Below are positions 8,888-18,099 of a stretch of 64,000 nucleotides of DNA, piece after piece. The number at the start of each line of letters is the position of its first letter. Position 1 is the stretch's first letter. Source of the DNA: Cytobacillus kochii. GTDB taxonomy: Bacteria; Bacillota; Bacilli; Bacillales; Cytobacillaceae. The notes under the pieces are model-generated. The model was given only the letters and a program-made list of their open reading frames with translations. It was not told where the DNA came from and searched no databases. A program made the position numbers and the translations under genes. The DNA lies in NCBI RefSeq assembly GCF_020171845.1, contig NZ_JAIVAM010000013.1, forward strand, positions 124,001 through 188,000. Direction: 5' to 3'.

Positions 8888-10094
8888 TGATATGCTTTCA
8901 CAAGATGAAATTGATGCATTGTTAAAAGGAACGGGAGACGAGAACGAAACATTTTTTCGTTCTGCTCCAGAAGAGCAAGACAAAGGGCAAGAACTAACGC
9001 TTATTGAACAAGATGCTCTTGGAGAAATAGGTAATATTTCATTTGGTAGTTCGACGACAGCTTTGTCTACGTTATTAAATCAGAAGGTAGAAATAACGAC
9101 TCCTTCTGTTTCTGTTATTGAATATGATAAATTAATCGAAGAATTCCCCCATCCTTATGTTGCCATTAAGGTGAATTATACAGAAGGGTTCAAGGGAACG
9201 AATATTCTTGTTATTAATCAACATGATGCATCAATCATTGCCGATTTGATGCTTGGTGGTGATGGAAGTCAACCATCGCCAGATATGGGAGATATTCATT
9301 TAAGTGCGGTGCAAGAAGCAATGAATCAAATGATGGGCTCAGCTGCTACTTCAATGTCCACTATTTTTGGGAAAAGGGTGGATATATCACCTCCGACAAT
9401 TGATATACTTAATTTAACGACAGGTGAAGGGGCAGAAACGATTCCTAGGGAAGATCCTCTAGTGAAAATCTCTTTTCGCATCATCATTGGTCAATTAATT
9501 GATTCTCATATTATGCAAGTATTACCTTATCACTTTGCCAAAAGCTTAGTGAAGGAGTTATTACAAACAACAGCTGAAGAACAAAGTGACAAGGAAATGG
9601 AACAACAAAAAGCAAATGTTGTTCAACCGCAAGAGATTGCACAGATGAAAGAGACAAGCTCATCTTTAACAATGAGTGATATGTCTCATAGCTCTACTGA
9701 GAATGGTGATACATATAGTCAGCCTAATGATTATCAACAACCAACTGAGCCAATGCAAAAACAAGTGGCACAGGCGCAGATTCAGCCGGCCAACTTTTTA
9801 GAGTTTGGTTCGCAACAACCAGCTGAAAAGCAAACGAATAATTTGGATATGCTCTTAGACATACCTTTGCAGCTAACAGTCGAATTAGGACGTACCAAAA
9901 GATCTGTAAGAGAAATTTTAGATATGACGCAAGGGTCAATTATTGAATTAGATAAATTGGCAGGCGAACCAGTAGATATTTTAATAAATAGTAGATTAAT
10001 AGCAAAAGGTGAAGTGGTTGTAATAGATGAAAACTTCGGTGTAAGGGTCACTTCAATAATCAGTCAACAAGATCGTCTTAAAAAGTTAAGGTAA
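8880..10094 (+). CDS. fliY: FliY, switch protein and CheY-P phosphatase
   Basis: FliY replaces FliN in the Bacillus switch and also removes phosphate from CheY. The N-terminus has a FliM-like CheY-binding peptide (MLSQDEIDALL). Two CheC-type active-site motifs with the D/S-xxx-E-xx-N pattern are visible, around DALGEIGNISFG and SAVQEAMNQMMG. A glutamine-rich linker (about residues 235-310) leads to a C-terminal FliN/SpoA domain with LTVELGRTKRSVREIL. The 404 residues slightly exceed the B. subtilis length, mostly in the linker. It overlaps fliM by 8 bases. Confidence 0.96.
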   Translation: MSNDMLSQDEIDALLKGTGDENETFFRSAPEEQDKGQELTLIEQDALGEIGNISFGSSTTALSTLLNQKVEITTPSVSVIEYDKLIEEFPHPYVAIKVNYTEGFKGTNILVINQHDASIIADLMLGGDGSQPSPDMGDIHLSAVQEAMNQMMGSAATSMSTIFGKRVDISPPTIDILNLTTGEGAETIPREDPLVKISFRIIIGQLIDSHIMQVLPYHFAKSLVKELLQTTAEEQSDKEMEQQKANVVQPQEIAQMKETSSSLTMSDMSHSSTENGDTYSQPNDYQQPTEPMQKQVAQAQIQPANFLEFGSQQPAEKQTNNLDMLLDIPLQLTVELGRTKRSVREILDMTQGSIIELDKLAGEPVDILINSRLIAKGEVVVIDENFGVRVTSIISQQDRLKKLR

Positions 10095-10111
10095 CCAAGG
10101 AGGAATAGAAA

Positions 10112-10477
10112 ATGTCTCAAAAAATATTAATTGTCGATGACGCAGCTTTTATGAGAATGATGATTAAAGATATATTGGTGAAAAATGGTTTTGAGGTTGT
10201 AGGTGAGGCAGCAGATGGTTTACAAGCCGTTGAAAAGTACAAAGAAACAATGCCTGATTTAGTTACAATGGATATTACCATGCCGGAAATGGACGGAATC
10301 ACAGCATTAAAGGAAATCAAAAAGATTAATAGTCAAGCTAAGATTATTATGTGTTCTGCTATGGGACAGCAGGCGATGGTGATCGATGCCATTCAAGCAG
10401 GTGCAAAAGATTTTATTGTTAAACCATTTCAAGCAGATAGGGTTATCGAGGCGATTTCAAAAACATTGAATCAATAA
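10112..10477 (+). CDS. cheY: CheY, chemotaxis response regulator
   Basis: A single-domain receiver of 121 residues that takes phosphate from CheA and acts on FliM and FliY. The acidic pair D9-D10, the phosphorylation site D54 (in VTMDITMPEMDG) and the conserved K104 (IVKPF) are all present. It follows fliY with an AAGGAGGAATAG ribosome site, as in B. subtilis. Confidence 0.98.
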   Translation: MSQKILIVDDAAFMRMMIKDILVKNGFEVVGEAADGLQAVEKYKETMPDLVTMDITMPEMDGITALKEIKKINSQAKIIMCSAMGQQAMVIDAIQAGAKDFIVKPFQADRVIEAISKTLNQ

Positions 10478-10497
10478 GCCGTAAGAAGTGAGATGTA

Positions 10498-11172
10498 ATG
10501 AACATGTATAAACAAGTAATAGGAAGAATATGTCTACTAACCATTTCCTGCTTATTTTTGACGCAGTTACTTCATGTGACTGCGTCAGCTGAATCTAGAA
10601 GTGTTGAGGAAATGGTGAAGGATGAGGAAAAATCCGCAGAGAAAAATGAGGTTGAACCAAATATACACTCAGAAGAAATAACAGCAGACACTGCGGAAGT
10701 CGGGTTAAACGCTTGGGATTTTATTCAGATGATTTTTGCTACAGTGTTTGTTGTTGGATTGTTATATGGATTGTTAAAGTTTGTTAATAAAAAGAGCCGC
10801 TCTTATAAATCAACCAATGTCGTTAATCACCTTGGTGGGACTGCCTTAGGTCAAAATCGCTCGGTGCAAGTCGTCAAAATAGGTGAAAAAGTGTATATAC
10901 TAGGCGTTGGTGAAAATGTACAACTCATCAGTGAGGTCGCTGATAAAGAAGAGCGGGATACTTTATTAAAAAATTATGAAGAACAAGGCGACCAGTCATT
11001 GCCAGCAAAACAGTTTCTTACTCAACCTTTCAAGATAATGAAGAAGTCGAAAAGTGAACAAGTTAAGAACCAATCGTTTCAAGATATTCTTAGTAAACAA
11101 CTGGCAGATATGAAAAAAAAACGTTCCGACCAACTTGAAAACTTGAAGAAAGGTAATCACGAACATGAATGA
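10498..11172 (+). CDS. fliO: FliO (FliZ), flagellar export apparatus assembly protein
   Basis: FliO helps assemble the FliP-FliQ-FliR export gate. The 224-residue product has a signal-like hydrophobic N-terminus (about residues 9-29), an acidic extracytoplasmic stretch, a membrane segment (about 76-97, starting NAWDFIQMIFATV) and a cytoplasmic domain with NRSVQVVKIGEKVYILGVGENVQLI in family-typical form. The tail is lysine-rich. In B. subtilis the gene at this place was first called fliZ. It overlaps fliP by 8 bases. Family conservation is weak, so position matters. Confidence 0.9.
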   Translation: MNMYKQVIGRICLLTISCLFLTQLLHVTASAESRSVEEMVKDEEKSAEKNEVEPNIHSEEITADTAEVGLNAWDFIQMIFATVFVVGLLYGLLKFVNKKSRSYKSTNVVNHLGGTALGQNRSVQVVKIGEKVYILGVGENVQLISEVADKEERDTLLKNYEEQGDQSLPAKQFLTQPFKIMKKSKSEQVKNQSFQDILSKQLADMKKKRSDQLENLKKGNHEHE

Positions 11173-11830
11173 AGTAATGGAGATATTTAATAACAGTTCA
11201 CCCGATAATATTTCAACATCTATTAAACTGTTACTAATGTTAACGGTACTTTCTTTAGCGCCAAGTATTTTAATATTAATGACATGCTTTACGCGTATCG
11301 TGATTGTTCTCTCTTTCGTTAGGACGGCATTAGCTACTCAATCTATGCCTCCCAATCAAGTGATAATTGGACTTGCCTTATTTTTAACTTTTTTTGTGAT
11401 GGCGCCTACTTTTCATGAGGTTAACGAACAAGCATTATCACCCCTATTCAATGAAGAAATTGATCTAGAGGAAGCATATGATAGAGCTTCCCTTCCCTTA
11501 AAAGAGTTTATGAGTGCTCATACGAGAGAAAAGGATCTACAGCTATTTCTAGATTATTCAGGAGCTGAAAAGCCTTCTTCTATCGAGGAGATTCCATTAA
11601 CAGCACTAGTGCCAGCATTTGCTATTAGTGAAATTAAAACAGCCTTCCAGATTGGTTTTATGATTTTTATTCCTTTTCTAGTCATTGATATGGTCGTAGC
11701 CAGTGTATTAATGTCGATGGGAATGATGATGCTTCCACCTGTAATGATCTCATTACCTTTTAAGATTTTATTGTTCGTGTTAGTTGACGGTTGGTATTTA
11801 GTAGTGAAATCACTACTACAAAGTTTTTAA
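11165..11830 (+). CDS. fliP: FliP, flagellar export gate protein
   Basis: FliP forms the core of the helical export gate with FliQ and FliR. The 221-residue product has about four membrane segments and conserved stretches MTCFTRIVIVLSFVRTALATQ, PPNQVIIGLALFLTFFVM and a C-terminal MGMMMLPPVMISLPFKIL. It is a little shorter than B. subtilis FliP, matching family variation in the N-terminal signal. It sits between fliO and fliQ. Confidence 0.97.
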   Translation: MNEVMEIFNNSSPDNISTSIKLLLMLTVLSLAPSILILMTCFTRIVIVLSFVRTALATQSMPPNQVIIGLALFLTFFVMAPTFHEVNEQALSPLFNEEIDLEEAYDRASLPLKEFMSAHTREKDLQLFLDYSGAEKPSSIEEIPLTALVPAFAISEIKTAFQIGFMIFIPFLVIDMVVASVLMSMGMMMLPPVMISLPFKILLFVLVDGWYLVVKSLLQSF

Positions 11831-11849
11831 GTAAGGGAATGTTAGAGAA

Positions 11850-12119
11850 ATGACTTCGGAAACCGTAATTTCAATCGCCGAGCAGGGGATAATGGCAGTA
11901 CTAATTGTATGCGGACCATTATTATTACTAGCCTTAGTGGTCGGCTTAATTGTGAGTATCTTTCAAGCAACAACACAAATTCAAGAACAGACGCTAGCAT
12001 TTGTGCCAAAGATTGTCGCTGTGTTAGTTGGTATAGTCGTCTTTGGACCATGGATGTTAAATTATATGGTTAGCTATACGAGTGATATTCTTTCTAATTT
12101 AACAAGGTATATAGGTTAA
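11850..12119 (+). CDS. fliQ: FliQ, flagellar export gate protein
   Basis: The 89-residue product has two membrane helices and the family segment VGLIVSIFQATTQIQEQTL followed by FVPKIVAVLVG. It stacks around FliP-FliR in the export gate. Length is exactly that of the family. It lies directly between fliP and fliR. Confidence 0.97.
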   Translation: MTSETVISIAEQGIMAVLIVCGPLLLLALVVGLIVSIFQATTQIQEQTLAFVPKIVAVLVGIVVFGPWMLNYMVSYTSDILSNLTRYIG

Positions 12120-12126
12120 AGTTATT

Positions 12127-12903
12127 ATGCAAGAATTATTCAACTATTTTCCAAGTTTCCTATTAGTATTTGTAAGAATTACTTCATTTTTTGTGATGAT
12201 GCCGATTTTTTCATATAGGAATGTTCCTAATACAATGAAAATAGGGCTTGGCTTTTTTATTGCATGGATTATGGTATTTACACTCGATTTACCATTACTT
12301 GAAATAGACAATATGTATATTTTTCTCATTCTTAAAGAAGCATTGGTTGGTTTGTTTATCGGCTTTCTTGCTTATTTATTATTATCGGCGATTCAAACAG
12401 CAGGTGGCTTTATCGACTTTCAAATGGGTTTTGCGCTAGCGAATGTCATTGATCCACAAACTGGTGCACAAAGTCCGCTAACGGGTCAATTTTTATACAT
12501 TATCTCACTTCTATTTCTATTATCGGTCAATGGTCATCATTTATTATTAGACGGAATCTTCTATAGTTATCAATATGTGCCACTAGATCAACCGTGGATT
12601 GCGTTTGGAAATGCTAATATGGCTGAATATATGGTGAAAGCTTTTAGTAGAATGTTTGTTATTGCCTTTCAAATGGCTATTCCCGTTGTCAGCTGTTTAT
12701 TTCTTGTTGATGTGGCATTAGGGATTCTCGCTCGAACTTTCCCTCAGCTAAACGTTTTTGTTGTCGGGTTACCGTTGAAAATTGGTGTAAGCTTCATCAT
12801 CTTATTTATTGTGATGGGTGTGATGATGTTAGTTGTATCAAAACTGTTTGAAGAAATGTTGTATTTCTTACGAGGCTTGATGAACTTGATGGGAGGGGCA
12901 TAA
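12127..12903 (+). CDS. fliR: FliR, flagellar export gate protein
   Basis: The 258-residue product is strongly hydrophobic with about six membrane segments; it contains the family stretches FQMGFALANVIDPQTGAQSP and VFVVGLPLKIGVSFI. FliR completes the FliP-FliQ-FliR gate and contacts FlhB. It is separated from fliQ by seven bases and from flhB by three. Confidence 0.96.
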   Translation: MQELFNYFPSFLLVFVRITSFFVMMPIFSYRNVPNTMKIGLGFFIAWIMVFTLDLPLLEIDNMYIFLILKEALVGLFIGFLAYLLLSAIQTAGGFIDFQMGFALANVIDPQTGAQSPLTGQFLYIISLLFLLSVNGHHLLLDGIFYSYQYVPLDQPWIAFGNANMAEYMVKAFSRMFVIAFQMAIPVVSCLFLVDVALGILARTFPQLNVFVVGLPLKIGVSFIILFIVMGVMMLVVSKLFEEMLYFLRGLMNLMGGA

Positions 12904-12906
12904 AAA

Positions 12907-13992
12907 ATGTTTCTCACACTCGATTTACAGCTTTTTGCTGGAGAAAAGACAGAGAAAGCAACACCGAAAAAGAAACAAGATAATCGTAAGAAGGGGCAAG
13001 TTGCAAAAAGCCAAGATGTAAATACCGCTATTATGTTACTAGCTGTTTTTATGTTCTTTTTCTTTGCCGCAGATTTTCTGCAAACTTCCATCATCACAAT
13101 GCTTGAGCATTCTTTTAATGAATATTTATTACTTGATGTAACGGAAGCATCTGTTTTTAAGATTTTATTGGACATCTTAAAAGAACTAATTATGATTGTC
13201 GGCCCAATTATGATAGTGGCCCTTATCGCAGGAATCATTGCAAATTATATACAAGTTGGCGTGTTATTTACGACAAAACCAGTTGAACCGAAGCTTGAGA
13301 AGTTAGATCCGATTAAAGGCTTTAAGAGGATTTTTTCTCTCCGAGCCATCGTTGAATTGTTAAAATCGATTCTTAAAATTAGTATCATTGGCGTCGTTGT
13401 TTTTTCGATTTTGTGGTTAAGAATTGACGAGATTCTCATTCTTTCACAAAAAACAATAGGGGCTGCAATGAAAACAGTCATTGATTTAACCATCCAAATG
13501 GGGATATTTGCTTCCTTAGCGTTATTGGTTCTAGCAATATTAGATTATTTATACCAAAAATATGATTATGAAAAGAATTTACGAATGTCAAAGCAAGATA
13601 TAAAAGATGAACATAAAAGTTCGGAGGGAGACCCTTTAATTAAATCTAAAATTAAGCAAAGGCAGAGGGAGATGGCGACAAGAAGAATGATGCAAGAAGT
13701 GCCAAAAGCAGATGTCATCATTACCAATCCCACTCACTATGCTATCTGTTTGAAATATGATGAGTCGAAAGCAGACGCACCTATTCTTACAGCTAAAGGG
13801 GTCGACCATGTCGCACAGAAAATAAAATTAATCGCTAATGAACATAAAGTAATCATGGTAGAGAATAGACCGCTTGCTAGAGGCCTTTATGATCAAGTTG
13901 ATATTGGCGAGAGTATACCTGAAGAGTTTTTTAAAGCGGTTGCTGAAGTTTTAGCTTATGTATATAAAGTGAAAAACCAATTGGAGAAATGA
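12907..13992 (+). CDS. flhB: FlhB, flagellar export switch protein
   Basis: FlhB sets export specificity and cleaves itself when the hook is complete. The 361-residue product starts with LDLQLFAGEKTEKATPKK, typical of Bacillus FlhB, then four membrane segments and a cytoplasmic domain. The autocleavage motif NPTH is at about residues 274-277, followed by YAICLKYDESKADAP. It follows fliR and precedes flhA. Confidence 0.97.
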   Translation: MFLTLDLQLFAGEKTEKATPKKKQDNRKKGQVAKSQDVNTAIMLLAVFMFFFFAADFLQTSIITMLEHSFNEYLLLDVTEASVFKILLDILKELIMIVGPIMIVALIAGIIANYIQVGVLFTTKPVEPKLEKLDPIKGFKRIFSLRAIVELLKSILKISIIGVVVFSILWLRIDEILILSQKTIGAAMKTVIDLTIQMGIFASLALLVLAILDYLYQKYDYEKNLRMSKQDIKDEHKSSEGDPLIKSKIKQRQREMATRRMMQEVPKADVIITNPTHYAICLKYDESKADAPILTAKGVDHVAQKIKLIANEHKVIMVENRPLARGLYDQVDIGESIPEEFFKAVAEVLAYVYKVKNQLEK

Positions 13993-14065
13993 TAACTATT
14001 AAAAATAACCATCTATCAAAAGATGGAGAGATAGATTGTTTTATATATCGTTAGGAGAGAATCAG
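13993..14065 (+). promoter_or_regulatory. flhB-flhA spacer with two exclusive hairpins
   Basis: The 73-base gap can form CCATCT (14009-14014) with AGATGG (14021-14026), or ATCTATC (14011-14017) with GATAGAT (14030-14036). The two cannot form together because they share bases 14011-14014. The flhA ribosome site AGGAGAG at 14053-14059 is downstream and free in both. Confidence 0.35.
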
Positions 14066-16099
14066 ATGGCTGTAAAAGATTTATCGGTGTTGTTGAGCGT
14101 TATTCTAATTGTTGCTATGCTCATCATTCCTTTTCCCCATTGGCTATTAAGTATTTTAATTATCATTAATATGGCGCTCGCACTTATGGTTTTACTCATG
14201 GCCATGAGTATGAAGGAAGCACTGGAATTTTCTATATTTCCATCGCTTGTTCTTTTAATGACTTTATTTCGCATCGGGTTGAATGTCTCTACGATGCGTG
14301 CCATCCTTTCCGAAGGTGATGCGGGAAAAGTGGTTGAAACATTTGGTTCCTTTGTTACTGGAGGTAACGTAATCGTCGGTTTAGTTGTGTTCATCATTCT
14401 CGTTATCGTTCAGTTTATTGTTATTACAAAAGGGACTGAGCGGGTTTCTGAGGTTGCAGCAAGATTTACTTTGGATGCAATGCCTGGAAAGCAAATGAGT
14501 ATTGATGCAGATTTAAATGCTGGGATGATCTCTGAACAAGATGCTAGAAATCGTCGTGAAAAAATCGGGCGGGAAGCAGATTTCTATGGAGCGATGGATG
14601 GTGCAAGTAAATTTGTAAAAGGCGATGCCATTGCGTCAATTATTATAACATTAATAAATTTAATCGTTGGAATTATCATTGGTGTCACGCAATTAGGTTT
14701 ACCAATAGGAGAGGCTGCCACTCATTTTTCTATGTTAACAATTGGTGATGGATTAGTGAGCCAAATACCAGCTCTTCTAATGTCTACTGCTACTGGTTTA
14801 GTTGTCACTAGGTCAGCTTCAGAGGGGAATATTGGATCAGATATAACTGGGCAATTATTTTCATATCCTAAAATGCTCTATATTACCGGCGCGACTATTC
14901 TTTTCTTAGGTGTGTTTACACCGATTGGATTGTTATTAACACTTCCTATCGCAGGCTTGTTAATAGCAGGTGGGTATTTTATTTCTAAAACACCAGCACC
15001 TGACAAAGAACAATTACAAGAAATTGAAGAAGAAGTGCAAACAGATGAAATGAAAAGCCCTGAGAGTGTGATTAATCTATTAAATGTTGATCCGATAGAA
15101 TTTGAATTTGGCTATGGGCTTATCCCACTAGCAGATGGGAATCAAGGTGGCGATTTACTTGATCGAATCGTTATGATTAGAAGGCAATTAGCCATAGAGT
15201 TAGGAATTATCATCCCTGTCGTTCGCATTAGAGATAATATTCAATTACAACCTAATGAGTATCGACTCAAAATAAAAGGGAATGTCATGGCCAAAGGGGA
15301 GCTTTTGTTAGATCATTATCTAGCCATGAGTCCAGGTGTAGAGGAAGATTCTATTGAAGGAATTGACACAATCGAACCCTCATTTGGCTTACCAGCTAAA
15401 TGGATTAATGAAGACACGAAAGAGCAAGCTGAAATTTACGGTTATACCGTTGTTGATCCCCCCTCAGTTGTGTCCACTCATTTAACTGAAGTGATTAAAA
15501 ATAATGCTCATGAGTTAATAGGTCGTCAAGAAACGAAGCAATTAATCGATCATTTACAATCAAGTTATCCTATATTGGTGGAAGAAGTCACACCGACGCC
15601 TTTAACAACGGGAGATATTCAAAAAGTGCTGGCGAAATTACTTAGAGAAAACATCTCTATTAAGAATCTACCAGTGATATTTGAAAGTTTAGCAGATACT
15701 GTTAGATCGACAACTGATACAGATTTATTAACGGAGTATGTTCGCCAAGCACTTGCTAGGCAAATCACCGATCAATTTCATGATGAAGGTGAATCGTTAA
15801 AAGTGATTACTTTATCTGGAAAAGTAGAAAAGATTATTGCTGATGGGATTCAGCAAACAGAACAGGGGCGTTTTTTATCGGTAGATCCGACACAAACACA
15901 AACGATTTTAGAGTCTCTCGCAAACCAAATCGAACAAAGCTCTATGTTGAATCATACACCAGTGGTCTTATGTTCACCTGCTGTTCGTTTATATGTAAGA
16001 CAATTGACGGAAAGGTATTTTCCTCAAGTGCCTATTCTCTCTTACAATGAGATTGAAGCTAATGCAGAAGTACAAAGCGTTGGAGTGGTGAATCTATAA
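14066..16099 (+). CDS. flhA: FlhA, flagellar export gate protein
   Basis: FlhA forms the nonameric ring of the export gate, with an N-terminal membrane part of about eight helices (residues 1-320) and a C-terminal cytoplasmic domain that docks chaperone-cargo complexes. The conserved FHIPEP-region segment appears as TLDAMPGKQMSIDADLNAGMI. I start at ATG 14066, which has AGGAGAG 6 bases upstream; an in-frame TTG at 14036 lacks such a site. The product is about 677 residues, as in B. subtilis. It ends in TAATG, sharing a base with flhF. Confidence 0.97.
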   Translation: MAVKDLSVLLSVILIVAMLIIPFPHWLLSILIIINMALALMVLLMAMSMKEALEFSIFPSLVLLMTLFRIGLNVSTMRAILSEGDAGKVVETFGSFVTGGNVIVGLVVFIILVIVQFIVITKGTERVSEVAARFTLDAMPGKQMSIDADLNAGMISEQDARNRREKIGREADFYGAMDGASKFVKGDAIASIIITLINLIVGIIIGVTQLGLPIGEAATHFSMLTIGDGLVSQIPALLMSTATGLVVTRSASEGNIGSDITGQLFSYPKMLYITGATILFLGVFTPIGLLLTLPIAGLLIAGGYFISKTPAPDKEQLQEIEEEVQTDEMKSPESVINLLNVDPIEFEFGYGLIPLADGNQGGDLLDRIVMIRRQLAIELGIIIPVVRIRDNIQLQPNEYRLKIKGNVMAKGELLLDHYLAMSPGVEEDSIEGIDTIEPSFGLPAKWINEDTKEQAEIYGYTVVDPPSVVSTHLTEVIKNNAHELIGRQETKQLIDHLQSSYPILVEEVTPTPLTTGDIQKVLAKLLRENISIKNLPVIFESLADTVRSTTDTDLLTEYVRQALARQITDQFHDEGESLKVITLSGKVEKIIADGIQQTEQGRFLSVDPTQTQTILESLANQIEQSSMLNHTPVVLCSPAVRLYVRQLTERYFPQVPILSYNEIEANAEVQSVGVVNL

Positions 16100-17229
16100 T
16101 GAAAGTGAAAAAATTTACTGTTAATACAATGGCAGAAGGATTAGAGAGAATACGTAAAGATTTAGGACCAGATGCCATGATCTTACAGACGAAAAAAACT
16201 AAAAAAGCAACGGGATTTCTCGGTCTCTTTAAAAAGGAGCAACTAGAGATTATGGCAGGTGTCGACCCTGAGGCAAAGCAGCATAAATCTGATCAACCAC
16301 CAGCCTTTCATACGCAGACTTCTTCAAGTGAGTTAGAGAATATGCAACAAATAATTACGCAGTTGAATGAAGTAAAAGGGCTAATGAAAGAAAAGTCAGA
16401 CAATTTACATAGGCAAACTGAAATCGTGCCAACAGATGTTAAAACAATGATTGAACGATTACACCATTTGGAATTGCCAGCATTTCTTATAAGTGAGATG
16501 ACAGACCATCTATTATCGAGATGGTATAAAGAATCAGAGCAATTACGTGATAGCAAGGTGACAGAATGGATAGAAGAATATCTGACTAGTAAACTAGAAG
16601 GTATTTCATTTGGCGGTATTACTTTTAATAATAAATTAATTAAACTGGTAGGTCCAACAGGGGTTGGGAAAACAACTACCATTGCTAAACTGGCTGCTGA
16701 AGCGGTATTAAAGCATAAGAAACAGGTAGCATTTATTACAACTGATACGTATCGTATTGCTGCTATTGAGCAATTAAGAACATATGCCGATATTTTCCAT
16801 GCACCTCTAGAGGTTTGCTATTCTGCTGAAGATTATCAACATGCAGTAGAGAAGTTTGCTCATTACGATGTGATATTTATAGATACAGCAGGAAGGAATT
16901 ATCGTCTCGAGGAAAATATAAAGGAGCTTTCCTCTGTAACAAAAGCCACTGATTCTCCGACTGAGACGTTCCTAGTGCTGTCACTTACTGCAAAAGTAGA
17001 AGATATGAAAGAGATCTATGAGCAATTTACCAAAATGGACATTGACCGTTTCCTATTTACTAAAATAGATGAAACAAGCAACCTAAATGCACTAGGAGAA
17101 ATGGTATTTCGTTTTCAAAAAGGGATTGCTTATATGACAAATGGACAAGAAGTACCCGAAGACTTGCAAGAGATGACAAAGGAGAAATTTTTGAATATCG
17201 TTCTCAAAAAGGATTCGGCTTATGTATGA
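16099..17229 (+). CDS. flhF: FlhF, SRP-type GTPase of flagellar placement
   Basis: FlhF is a third member of the SRP GTPase family, after Ffh and FtsY, and controls flagellar number and position with FlhG. The 376-residue product has an N-terminal basic B domain, then an NG domain with P-loop GPTGVGKT at about residues 185-192, TTDTYRIAAIEQLRTYAD and FIDTAGRNY. It overlaps both flhA and flhG. In B. subtilis FlhG stimulates its GTPase through a short N-terminal peptide. Confidence 0.97.
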   Translation: MKVKKFTVNTMAEGLERIRKDLGPDAMILQTKKTKKATGFLGLFKKEQLEIMAGVDPEAKQHKSDQPPAFHTQTSSSELENMQQIITQLNEVKGLMKEKSDNLHRQTEIVPTDVKTMIERLHHLELPAFLISEMTDHLLSRWYKESEQLRDSKVTEWIEEYLTSKLEGISFGGITFNNKLIKLVGPTGVGKTTTIAKLAAEAVLKHKKQVAFITTDTYRIAAIEQLRTYADIFHAPLEVCYSAEDYQHAVEKFAHYDVIFIDTAGRNYRLEENIKELSSVTKATDSPTETFLVLSLTAKVEDMKEIYEQFTKMDIDRFLFTKIDETSNLNALGEMVFRFQKGIAYMTNGQEVPEDLQEMTKEKFLNIVLKKDSAYV

Positions 17230-18094
17230 TCAAGCAGCTAAACTACGTGATCATTTAAGGAATAATCAACCCTTTATCAATCAAGAAGGTCGTGTCATCT
17301 CTGTGATTAGTGGTAAAGGGGGCGTGGGGAAGTCAAATATATCCTTGAATCTATCCATTTTATTGAAAGAGCAACAGAAGAAAGTCTTGTTAATTGACAT
17401 GGATATAGGTATGGGGAATCAAGATATTCTAATCGGTCGTTCTTTTCCGTTTACTTTAGCTGATTATTTTCATGAAAAGCGCTCATTCTATGAGTTAATA
17501 GAAAAGGGGCCATTAGGTATTGATATGATTGCCGGTGGTTCAGGACTCTCAAATATATTGCAACTGGATAAACAAAAGGTGGAAAACTTCCTTGATGATT
17601 TAAGTGTCGTTTTAAGGACATATGATTTCATCATTTTAGATATGGGAGCAGGGATGAGTTTGGAAGCTGTTTCATTTATTTCATCTTCTAAAGAAGTGAT
17701 CGTTGTTACAACACCAGAGCCTCCAGCTATAATGGATGCTTACGGTGCGATAAAACAAATTGCCCGAAATCAGTCGGATGTTCAATTTTCAATGATTATG
17801 AATCGCGTTGATGAAATACAGCAAGCTGGTGAAGCATACGAACGTATTTCGGCAGTAGTCAAGAAGTTCTTACAATTGGAAATTGTATATTTAGGATGTG
17901 TGTTTGAAGATAAAAAAGTGAAAAAAGCCGTTCAACACCAAGTCCCTTTTGTCCAATTGGATCGACAAGGACAAGCTGCTAAACAATTAGCACTCATTAC
18001 TTCTCAATTATTAAATGAAATAGAAGGAGTGGAACAAGGAAGCAGTACTTCTTTTATCCAGCGTTTAAAACATTTGCTTTTAAGTAGGAGGTGA
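17222..18094 (+). CDS. flhG: FlhG (YlxH), MinD-like ATPase
   Basis: A MinD/ParA-type ATPase that governs flagellar number and spacing together with FlhF and interacts with FliM-FliY. The deviant Walker A KGGVGKS is at about residues 32-38, followed by LLIDMDIGMGNQD and ILDMGAGMS. The N-terminal 20 residues include the segment DQAAKLRDHL, matching the FlhF-activating peptide of the family. The stop lies inside the cheB ribosome site. Confidence 0.96.
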   Translation: MYDQAAKLRDHLRNNQPFINQEGRVISVISGKGGVGKSNISLNLSILLKEQQKKVLLIDMDIGMGNQDILIGRSFPFTLADYFHEKRSFYELIEKGPLGIDMIAGGSGLSNILQLDKQKVENFLDDLSVVLRTYDFIILDMGAGMSLEAVSFISSSKEVIVVTTPEPPAIMDAYGAIKQIARNQSDVQFSMIMNRVDEIQQAGEAYERISAVVKKFLQLEIVYLGCVFEDKKVKKAVQHQVPFVQLDRQGQAAKQLALITSQLLNEIEGVEQGSSTSFIQRLKHLLLSRR

Positions 18095-18099
18095 TGGGT

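Noticed and set aside
12744..13238. Reverse-strand frame of 164 codons over fliR and flhB
   Set aside because: It overlaps two well-conserved genes; its hydrophobic content mirrors the membrane helices on the other strand.
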